Assembly: GCA_031278655.1 (NCBI GenBank)
Contig: JAITJZ010000134.1
Coordinates: forward strand, 1 to 32,041
Origin: Bifidobacteriaceae bacterium
GTDB lineage: Bacteria > Actinomycetota > Actinomycetes > Actinomycetales > WQXJ01
DNA: 32,041 bases
Direction of reading: 5' to 3'
Made by a program: the position numbers and the translations under genes. Positions within the stretch are counted from its first letter, which is position 1. Every line of letters begins with the position of its first letter. The notes under the pieces were generated by a model. The model had not been told where the DNA came from, did no database searches, and was given only the letters and a program-made list of their open reading frames with translations. Shown here piece after piece: positions 1 to 6,338 of this stretch.

Positions 1-1
1 G

Positions 2-61
2 CGGCAACCCAGGTTTGAGGGTTTCGCCGACATGATGGCAGCACTCAATGCTGACGCCTGA
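2..61 (+). CDS. C-terminal end of a RelB/DinJ-like antitoxin (partial)
   Basis: An open frame enters the window from the left and ends with TGA at 59-61. Its 19 visible residues include the stretch RFEGFADMMAALNADA. This acidic, methionine-containing tail resembles the C-terminus of RelB/DinJ-type antitoxins, the part that wraps around the toxin. The frame overlaps the following toxin gene by 14 bases, the usual arrangement for translational coupling of antitoxin and toxin. The DNA-binding N-terminal part lies outside the window, so the family call rests on the tail and the neighbour only. Confidence 0.55.
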   Translation, partial: RQPRFEGFADMMAALNADA

Positions 62-332
62 CTTCACCAAGGCCTTCGCCAGGGACCGCAAGAAGTGCGT
101 CAAGAAGCATTGGGACATCCAGGCGCTCGACAGCGCCCTGAAAGCAGTGTGTGCCTCAGATGAGACCAAGCTGGTCCCGTCGTACCGCGACCATGCCCTA
201 GTTGGAGACCTCGCGGGCTGCCGGGCTCTGCACATCGGGGGCCGGGCCAGCAACTGGGTCCTCATCTATGAAATCATTGACAAGAGGGTCTTCTTCCTGC
301 GCACTGGAACTCATGACGACGTGTTTGAATGA
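48..332 (+). CDS. YafQ-like RelE/ParE-superfamily mRNA interferase toxin
   Basis: A 94-residue protein of normal length for YafQ toxins, which cut mRNA at the ribosome. The family pattern is visible: a basic N-terminal helix region (FARDRKKCVKKHW), DHALVGDL around residues 48-55, a CRALHI segment at 58-63, WVLIY at 70-74 and LRTGTHDDVF at 84-93. The histidines H49, H62 and H89 align with the active-site histidines of E. coli YafQ. The Asp of the usual HxxxDW segment is Asn here (SNW, residues 68-70), and the loop is about three residues longer, so activity may be reduced. The ATG at 48 lies inside the end of the antitoxin gene, which supports one bicistronic type II toxin-antitoxin operon. 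Confidence 0.85.
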   Translation: MLTPDFTKAFARDRKKCVKKHWDIQALDSALKAVCASDETKLVPSYRDHALVGDLAGCRALHIGGRASNWVLIYEIIDKRVFFLRTGTHDDVFE

Positions 333-391
333 CCGGACGGACGTCCGAGAATGGTGGTGCGCTGGTCGCAAGGGGACCCCAGGGTCATTCG

Positions 392-480
392 TTTATCGGG
401 CCGCCCCTTAGACCCGTTTTAGGTCAGGTTTTGCGGCGTTTCGCGTTTATCGGCCTAGGAGCCCCGCATTTATCGGCCTA
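392..480 (+). repeat. Three copies of a TTTATCGGCC word in a gene-poor stretch
   Basis: TTTATCGGCCTA occurs perfectly at 446-457 and 469-480, and a related TTTATCGGGCC lies at 392-402. The stretch 333-490 has no convincing gene and is richer in A+T than its surroundings. The copies sit directly upstream of the broken DUF4143 gene. They could be operator half-sites or remains of the promoter of the deleted gene, but the function is unknown. Confidence 0.5.
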
Positions 481-491
481 CGCCCAGGAGA

Positions 492-1163
492 TCGCGTCAG
501 GACCTCAACCGGCTGGCGCGCCCCCGCCACGCCCCGATCGTATTCGAACAGTTGCTGGCGTCGCTGGCGCGCAACTCGGCGACCGAGGTTTCAGACCGGG
601 CCCTGGCCAAGGACCTGCGCGCGGTGGCGCCAAGCATACTGCCGGAAACAGTGGGCGAATACCTCCGCTTGCTGCGGCGCGTCTTCGCCGTGGAAGCCCA
701 GGCGGCCTGGGCGCCGGCGCTCCGCTCCCGCGCCGTGCTGCGCACTTCGCCGAAACTCCACCTGGTCGATCCGGCGCTGGCGGCGGCGCTGATCGGGGCC
801 GGCCGCTCGCGGCTGGAACAAGACCTGGCGACACTGGGCACGTTGTTCGAGAGCGCCGCGGTCCACGACCTGATGGCGTTTGCGACTCGCTTGGGCGGCG
901 AAGTGCGCCACTACCGCGACTCGAACGGTCATGAGGTCGATGCCGTCGTGACTCTGCGCGATGGCAGGTGGGCCGCCGTCGAGGTCAAGTTGGGCGGCGG
1001 CCAGGTCGCCGCCGGCGCCGATTCGCTGGCGCGGGCGGTCGCGCAGCTCGATCCGAGCCTTGCCGGCGCGCCGGCCTTCCGGCTCGTCCTGACCGGCACC
1101 GGGCCAACTCTGACCATGGCTGACGGCACAATCACCTGCCCCCTGTCCGCCCTGGCCCCGTGA
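492..1163 (+). pseudogene. N-terminally truncated AAA_14/DUF4143 ATPase (remnant 1)
   Basis: The frame is open from 459 to the stop at 1163, and recognisable homology begins near 500 (DLNRL...). It matches only the C-terminal half of AAA_14/DUF4143 proteins, which are normally about 400-430 residues. Visible landmarks are LLASLARNSATEV, PKLHLVDPALAAAL, and a PD-(D/E)XK-like end containing HEVDAVV and WAAVEVKLGG. The P-loop ATPase half with Walker A and B motifs is missing. No in-frame ATG is present; the first possible start is TTG at 552. The cellular role of intact family members is poorly known. Most likely this is a gene that lost its 5' half by deletion, although expression of a DUF4143-only fragment from the TTG cannot be excluded. 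Confidence 0.75.
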
Positions 1164-1183
1164 GCCCCTGCCGCGCCGCCGCG

Positions 1184-1223
1184 TTCTCGCTTTCTCGCTT
1201 TCTCGCGTTCTCGCGTTCTCGCT
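1184..1223. repeat. Five tandem 8-bp repeats, unit TTCTCGC(T/G)
   Basis: Five consecutive units read TTCTCGCT, TTCTCGCT, TTCTCGCG, TTCTCGCG and TTCTCGCT. They lie in the 202-bp gap between DUF4143 remnant 1 and the lipoprotein gene. An 8-bp period is out of step with codons, as expected outside a coding region. Such an array could change length by slippage. It begins about 180 bp before the lipoprotein start, so a regulatory effect is possible but not shown. Confidence 0.85.
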
Positions 1224-1365
1224 TGATCGCGGCCCGGGCTGACCCTGGGGGCAACCTGGCGTTGCCCGGCCGTTCATCTTGGGCGGGTAACCTCGATCAA
1301 GGCGCGGCCGGATTCTTGGGCGGGCCTGGGGCAACGGTCGCCCGAATCGACAGGCGGGAGCGAAC

Positions 1366-2649
1366 ATGGGATTGACGGCGTGGGCCGCGCCGGGGCGGTC
1401 GCAGGCGGGACGGGGACTGGCCAGCGCCTTGGCTTTGCTGGTGGCCGCGTTGTTGGCGGCGGGTTGCGAGTCGGGCGGCGGTGAAGACTCCCCGTCCAGT
1501 GCCGTTTCGCCGGCCGGGGGTTCGCCGGCCGGTTCGGCCGCGCCGGAGGGGTTGCCGGCGGCGAGCTACTCGACCAGCCGCCCGGAGATGCCGTTGGACT
1601 ATTACATGAGCTTGGTGGAGCGCGCCAACGCCCATTGGGGCGACCCGTCGGCGTCGGCCGGGCGGGGCAACGATTGGGAGGTCAAACAGGAGGAGTCGAT
1701 CGCCGCCTGCATGAAGCGGCAGGGCTTCGAGTACCGCCCGAGGGAAGTCACGTCCTTGGTCGATGGCCCCAGTGATGTGACGGGGACGCCGGCAGGGTCT
1801 TTCACCATCGAAGTGCCGTGGCTGCCGGACGAGTTGGCGGACGTGGAGCGCCACGGGTACGGCTATTGGAGTCTTTCTGAGGAGGTTGCCTCGGGGTCTG
1901 TCCCGCAGGTGCTGGGGGAAGAGCCGGCCGAGGAAGACCCGAACGCTGACTATGTGGCGTCGTTGAGCGCGCAGGCCCGCCAGGAGTACGAGGTCGCCAT
2001 GTATGGGGCAGCCTGGGCGGCTTACGACCCGTCGACCTCCGGGGCCGGGGCCGCCCCTGAGATGGGCGGGTGCACCGGCCAGGCCTGGGAGGCGCACCCG
2101 TATCCGGCGGCGAGGCTGCTGGCCGAGTCCCCGGCGATGACCTACGGGGGGTTGATCGCCCAGCTCCAGGATCAGCTGGAGCCGGACCCACTCATGGACG
2201 AGTCCACAGGCCAGGTGTCGGAGTTCCTCGGGGCGGCGCGGGTCGACGCCTTGAACGCCGAGTGGCTGGCGTGCTTCACCGACGAGCACGGGGAGGTGGT
2301 GATCCCCGACCCGACCGCGCTCATCGCCGCGTCGCCGGACGCGGACTGGGACATTGCGCTGCCCGCCTCTGTGCGCAACCCGCGCGGCGCCTGGAGCGTG
2401 GCGCAAGACCTCGGCGCGGACGGCGGCTTTTGGCTTCAGCCGGGTCCTGCCCCGGAAGAGTACCGGTCTTTGGCTGGCCGCCCGGCCGAGGTCGCGGTGG
2501 CGGTGGCGGATTTCAAGTGCCGCCAGGAGACGGATTATGTGGACCGGTTGCTGGAGATCATGCGGGAGTCCCAGGAGCAGTTCGTGGCCGCCAACCGGGC
2601 ACAGTTGGATGAGATGGCGGCCGCCTTGGAGCGCTACCTGGCCGAGTGA
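1366..2649 (+). CDS. Secreted lipoprotein of unknown function
   Basis: 427 residues. The N-terminus is a lipoprotein signal: a weakly basic start, a hydrophobic run from residue 18 to 32 (LASALALLVAALLAA) and a lipobox ending in Cys34. A Gly/Ser/Pro/Ala-rich spacer to about residue 60 follows, so the mature protein should be anchored on the outer face of the membrane. The body contains ESIAACMKRQGFEYRP and EWLACFTDEHG, plus CRQETDY; paired short cysteine segments like these are common in uncharacterised actinobacterial lipoproteins. The last 45 residues look like an amphipathic or coiled-coil helix (DRLLEIMRESQEQF...). The ATG is preceded by GGGAG at good spacing. No enzyme motif is recognised. 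The gene is intact while both neighbours are decayed ATPase genes. Confidence 0.8.
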   Translation: MGLTAWAAPGRSQAGRGLASALALLVAALLAAGCESGGGEDSPSSAVSPAGGSPAGSAAPEGLPAASYSTSRPEMPLDYYMSLVERANAHWGDPSASAGRGNDWEVKQEESIAACMKRQGFEYRPREVTSLVDGPSDVTGTPAGSFTIEVPWLPDELADVERHGYGYWSLSEEVASGSVPQVLGEEPAEEDPNADYVASLSAQARQEYEVAMYGAAWAAYDPSTSGAGAAPEMGGCTGQAWEAHPYPAARLLAESPAMTYGGLIAQLQDQLEPDPLMDESTGQVSEFLGAARVDALNAEWLACFTDEHGEVVIPDPTALIAASPDADWDIALPASVRNPRGAWSVAQDLGADGGFWLQPGPAPEEYRSLAGRPAEVAVAVADFKCRQETDYVDRLLEIMRESQEQFVAANRAQLDEMAAALERYLAE

Positions 2650-2670
2650 CCCCCGCCCGCGAACCGGCGG

Positions 2671-3300
2671 CCGGGCGCGTTCGTTCTGACCGGATCATCC
2701 GATCTCCTGCGGCCGCAACGCAGTCCCGATTCGCTGGCCGGGCGCGCCATCATCCTGCGGCTCGGCGGCCTCAGCCAGGGCGAGTTGAGCGGCGTCCGCG
2801 AGGACTTCATCGGTTGGCTCGACTCGGCCATGCCCCCGCCCTGGACGGCCAACCTGACGGGCCGCGAGATCGACCGCCCCAAGGCCATGGTGGCTGATCC
2901 GGCCCTGGCCCTCAGGCTCGCACGGGTCAAGCCCGCCAGCCTGGGGCCGCTGAGCGGCCAATTCCTGGGTCCCGCCCTGAAGGGATTCGTGGCCGGTGAA
3001 CTGGCGAAGCAACGCGCCTGGAGCGCCATCGGCTTCGACTTGTACCACTAGCGCAGCTCCGGCGGCGTCGAAGTCGACTTGGTGGTGGAATTGGACGACG
3101 GCCGCCTCTACGGGATCGAGGTCAAGGCCACGCAGAGTGTCCTCGCAGGCCACGTCAAGAATCTGCGCCTGTGGGCGGCCCGCCTGGGCGAGAGGTTCGC
3201 AGGCGGCGTGGTCCTCAGTTTGGCGCCCCGGGCCGGTTCCCACGGGGGCGGCATCTGGTCGCTGCCGCTCGAGACCTTGTGGCGCCAACCGGCCGTGTGA
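2671..3300 (+). pseudogene. Internally deleted AAA_14/DUF4143 ATPase with in-frame stop (remnant 2)
   Basis: One frame carries PGAFVLTGSSDLLR, then DSLAGRAIILRLGGLSQGEL, both typical of the stretch after Walker B in AAA_14 proteins. It jumps directly to DUF4143 C-terminal sequence (REIDRPKAMVADPALA). The order is right, but roughly 100 residues are missing in the middle and the Walker A and B region is absent. After DLYH a TAG stop at 3049-3051 interrupts the same frame, which continues with RSSGGVEVDLVVELDDGRLYGIEVKAT to a TGA at 3298-3300. The homology begins 21 bases after the stop of the lipoprotein gene. Truncation, deletion and a nonsense codon make this a clear pseudogene. Confidence 0.85.
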
Positions 3301-3342
3301 GCGGGCGCCGGGCAGACGGCATCGTGCGCAAACTTGGTCTGG

Positions 3343-4461
3343 TCAGCTCTCTGCCTGGTCAGGCGAGGTTGGCTGGGGAGCGACCAGGACCGGCTCGCGG
3401 GCGAGCTCGATTCCGAAGCGATCCCTCACCCGGCGGGCGATCCAGTCCGCCAATTCCTCGACGTCGGCGCAGGTGGCGCCGCCGCGGTTGGTCAGGGCCA
3501 AGACGTGTTTGGTGGAAGTGGCGGCGCGGGCGCCCTTGCTGACGCCTTCGCCTTTGGCGACCCCGCTGTGGGCTATCAACCAGGCGGCTGACGCCTTGAC
3601 CAGGCCCGCGCCGGCGTCGAAGACGGGCGCGCCCGCCGGCAGGGCGCGGGCGGCGGCGGCCGGGATGACCGGGTTGGTGAAGAACGAGCCGGCCGACCAA
3701 GTGTCGCGGTCGGCCGGGTCCAGGACCATGCCTTTGGCCCGCCTGACCGCCAGGACCTGCCGGCGAATTGCCGCCAGCGCGGCGGCCTGACCAGGCTCGA
3801 CGCCCAGCGCGCGGGCCAATTGATCGTGCCTCACGGGCGCCTCTTGGCGTCCCGCCGCCAGCCGGAAGGTGACCGCCAGGACGACCCAGCGCGGGGTTGG
3901 GCTGGCCGGTTGGTTCATGGAACGTTTCAGCGCCGAGTCGCGGTAGCCGAAGCCCAGTTCGCCTGGTCCCAGTTCGCCGATGCCGTCGGTCTTGCGATCG
4001 AACACACGTACCGATTCGATGGCATCTGCTGCTTCGGCGCCGTAGGCGCCAACGTTCTGCACCGGCGCCGCCCCGACCGATCCGGGTATCCCGGACAACG
4101 CCGCCAGCCCCGCCCAGCCCCGCTCCACCGCCAGCGCCACCAATGCGTCCCAGGAGGCGCCCGCGCTGGCGGTGACGCGCGCCCAGCCGCCGCGTTCCTC
4201 CGCCCACGCCGCGCCGCGCCGATCACGCACCACCGTCAGCCCGGTCAACCGGTCCGCCGCCAGCAGGTTCGAGCCGCCGCCCATCACCAGCAGCGCCCGG
4301 CCGTCCTGGTCCGCTTCGCGGACGGCTGCGACCAGGGACGCCTCAGTGGCGCAATCGATCAGCCGGTCGGGGCGCCCGCCGATCCGAAAGCTGGTCAGTT
4401 CCGCCAGTTCGGCCCCCGGCCTGGCCGGCGCGCCGGCCACCGGCAAATCAAAACCATCCAC
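3343..4461 (-). CDS. murB: UDP-N-acetylenolpyruvoylglucosamine reductase (MurB)
   Basis: The 372-residue protein reduces UDP-GlcNAc-enolpyruvate to UDP-MurNAc with NADPH and FAD, the second committed step of peptidoglycan synthesis in the cytoplasm. Visible landmarks are LTSFRIGG (22-29), the FAD loop VMGGGSNLL (59-67), SGIPGSVGAAPVQNVGAYG (123-141), GFGYRDS (170-176), SAGSFFTNP (257-264) with the catalytic Ser259, and the C-terminal Glu356 in LAREPVLV. Length is typical of actinobacterial MurB. The start is GTG at 4461; the downstream ATG at 4457 is in another frame. In many actinobacteria murB directly follows rpmG-hadA-hadB. Here those genes lie about 8 kb away on the same strand, with a sugar cassette between. 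Confidence 0.97.
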   Translation of the reverse strand: MDGFDLPVAGAPARPGAELAELTSFRIGGRPDRLIDCATEASLVAAVREADQDGRALLVMGGGSNLLAADRLTGLTVVRDRRGAAWAEERGGWARVTASAGASWDALVALAVERGWAGLAALSGIPGSVGAAPVQNVGAYGAEAADAIESVRVFDRKTDGIGELGPGELGFGYRDSALKRSMNQPASPTPRWVVLAVTFRLAAGRQEAPVRHDQLARALGVEPGQAAALAAIRRQVLAVRRAKGMVLDPADRDTWSAGSFFTNPVIPAAAARALPAGAPVFDAGAGLVKASAAWLIAHSGVAKGEGVSKGARAATSTKHVLALTNRGGATCADVEELADWIARRVRDRFGIELAREPVLVAPQPTSPDQAES

Positions 4462-4473
4462 GCCCCAAGGCTA
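4462..4473 (-). promoter_or_regulatory. Candidate leaderless promoter of murB (-10 TAGCCT)
   Basis: On the minus strand TAGCCT (complement of 4468-4473) fits the TAnnnT pattern of a -10 box. It ends six bases before the GTG start of murB, so transcription would start at or next to the first codon. No good ribosome-binding site precedes the GTG, which agrees with a leaderless mRNA. No clear -35 element was found. Confidence 0.4.
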
Positions 4474-4583
4474 GTGCGTGGCCCGGTCCGGCGACCGATG
4501 TGCCCCCCGCCCGGCCCCCGGCCCGGCCCGGCCCCCGGCCCGGCCTGTCCCCCGGCCCGGCCCCCGCTCTCTCCCGCCCGGCG

Positions 4584-4646
4584 CCTGCCCATAAGTCCGG
4601 TCAAGTTTCATCCCCGCAAACTTGACCGGACTTACGTGCGCCCCCA
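4584..4646. repeat. Palindromic repeat element, copy 1
   Basis: Two perfect 17-bp arms (4592-4608 and 4618-4634, left arm TAAGTCCGGTCAAGTTT) flank a 9-bp loop CATCCCCGC. The surrounding 63 bp match copy 2 (4741-4803) with two mismatches in the same orientation. It lies between the GH51 stop and the murB start. Transcribed, it would form a strong hairpin without a U-tract. It may be a REP-like extragenic palindrome, a small non-autonomous element, or a terminator. GC-rich low-complexity sequence (repeated CCCGGCC) occupies 4500-4570. Confidence 0.85.
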
Positions 4647-4740
4647 TCCGGCGCCTGTCCGGCGCCCGATCAGCCCCTCGGACATCGCCGCTGGTCAGCG
4701 CGCCTCCCCGCCCCACCCACCGCCGAGTCCGGGCCCGAGC

Positions 4741-4803
4741 CCTGCACATAAGTCCGGTCAAGTTTCATCCCCGCAAACTTGACCGGACTTACGTGCACCC
4801 CCA
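4741..4803. repeat. Palindromic repeat element, copy 2, overlapping the GH51 3' end
   Basis: Arms at 4749-4765 and 4775-4791 with the same 9-bp loop as copy 1. Here the stem is extended beyond one mismatch by TGCAC/GTGCA (4743-4747 and 4793-4797), so about 22 pairs can form. On the minus strand this element encodes the last ten residues (KSGQVCGDET) and the TGA stop (4758-4760) of the GH51 gene. The element therefore appears to have replaced or been added to the native end of that gene. It could also terminate the cassette transcript. Confidence 0.85.
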
Positions 4804-6335
4804 CCGACGGCTAGGCGGACCAGGTTCCACGAGCCGGGCGGCAGGAACATCTCGGCGCTGCTGCTGCTGCCCTCGACGGCGGCGGCGGCCGGCGTGTCCG
4901 GTGGGGGTGGTGGCAACCGGTCCAGCGCGCCGCGATTCGGCGTCGGTGAGTCCGCGCTGATCACTTGATGCTCGACAATGCGCAGGGTCCGCATTCTGGG
5001 GAAGCGCAGCTGTAGGCAGATCTGCTGTGAGTCGGAGCGGTTGACCGCGAAAACCGCGACAGAACCTGTCTCAGGGTTCCACGTCGCGGCCAGACTTAGC
5101 GGTTCGACCGGGCCCCGGGTTGGAGAAATCACGATCTGATCCGACTTCGGCTCGACCCGCAGCGAGTTGCCGACTGCGTGCTGAGCCGTCAGCGCCAGCG
5201 GAAAGAAGGTTGGCTGCCGCCATGCCGGTTCGCCGCGCTCGGCCCTGATCGGGGCCATAACGTTCACCAACTGAGCGAAGCAAGCGATAGCGACTCGGTC
5301 ACAGTGACGCAGGAGGGAGGTCAGAAGGCCGCCGACGGCCACCGCGTCTTCCCACGTGAAATCATCCTCGGCGAGCCGGGGGGCTTGAGTCCAGGCGCTG
5401 TCGCGGCCGACGTACCGGGTCTCGACGTTCCATTCATCGAACGACAGCTGGATCCGCTTTTTCTGCCGAAGCTTGGCGCCGACATGGTCGCAGGTCGCCA
5501 GCACTGTCTCGATGAATTCGTCCATCAGATCGCTGGACGCCAAGTAGCCGATGGCGTCATCGTCGGTCTTCGCAAAATAGCCGTGCAGCGACAAATAGTC
5601 GACCACCGGGTACGTGCGCTCGAGCACGTCGTTCTCCCACTGGCCGAAGGTGGCCATGTCCCGGCTGGAACTGCCGCACGCCACGAGTTCGATAGCCGGA
5701 TCGACCCGGCGCATGGCGGTCGCCGCCTGCTCCGCAAGAGCACCGTAATCTGCGGCTCGCTTGTGGCCGATCTGCCACGCGCCGTCCATCTCGTTGCCGA
5801 GGCACCAAAGCTTCAGCCCGAAGGGATCCGCCCGGCCGTTGCGACGCCGGCGGTCCGACAACTCCGTGCCGCCCCGACCATTGGCGTATTCGACCAATTG
5901 AGCGGCCTGCTCCACGCCGCGCGTGCCGAGGTTGACCGCGAGCATCGGCTCCGCGCCGACTTGCCCACACCAACTGACGAACTCATGCAGGCCAAAGGCG
6001 TTCGGCTCGATTGACTGCCACGCCAGGTCGAAGCGCCTTGGCCGTTTGTCAATAGGCCCGATGCCGTCTTCCCAGTTGTAGCCGGAGACGAAGTTTCCGC
6101 CGGGGTAGCGCACGACGGTTGTTCCGAGTTCACGGACCAAGGCGGCCACGTCTTGTCTGACGCTGTACCGCTGAGTGTGTTCGCCATCCGCCTCCACGAG
6201 GCCGCCGTAGACGCAGCGGCCCATGTGTTCAACCAGCGCGCCGAACAGCCGCTCGGGCACCTTCCCAATTGCCAGGTCCGGGTCCAGTGTGGCCTGGCAG
6301 GAGATCACGCCGTCGCCCACGTTCTTGTGGCTCAT
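4758..6335 (-). CDS. GH51 alpha-L-arabinofuranosidase
   Basis: A 525-residue enzyme without a signal peptide, so it should release terminal alpha-L-arabinofuranose from imported oligosaccharides in the cytoplasm. GH51 marks are VEHMGRCVYGG (35-45), TTVVRYPGGNFVSGYNWEDG (72-91), the acid/base Glu182 in LGNEMDG, His251 in LSLHGYF, and the nucleophile Glu301 in SFDEWNV. A C-terminal beta-domain follows and should end near LPPGSWNLVRLAV, the usual finish of the family. The extra tail KSGQVCGDET (516-525) comes from the palindromic repeat. It is the last gene of the minus-strand cassette and starts three bases after the GH2 stop, so the two are very likely cotranscribed. Confidence 0.93.
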   Translation of the reverse strand: MSHKNVGDGVISCQATLDPDLAIGKVPERLFGALVEHMGRCVYGGLVEADGEHTQRYSVRQDVAALVRELGTTVVRYPGGNFVSGYNWEDGIGPIDKRPRRFDLAWQSIEPNAFGLHEFVSWCGQVGAEPMLAVNLGTRGVEQAAQLVEYANGRGGTELSDRRRRNGRADPFGLKLWCLGNEMDGAWQIGHKRAADYGALAEQAATAMRRVDPAIELVACGSSSRDMATFGQWENDVLERTYPVVDYLSLHGYFAKTDDDAIGYLASSDLMDEFIETVLATCDHVGAKLRQKKRIQLSFDEWNVETRYVGRDSAWTQAPRLAEDDFTWEDAVAVGGLLTSLLRHCDRVAIACFAQLVNVMAPIRAERGEPAWRQPTFFPLALTAQHAVGNSLRVEPKSDQIVISPTRGPVEPLSLAATWNPETGSVAVFAVNRSDSQQICLQLRFPRMRTLRIVEHQVISADSPTPNRGALDRLPPPPPDTPAAAAVEGSSSSAEMFLPPGSWNLVRLAVGGGARKSGQVCGDET

Positions 6336-6338
6336 TTG

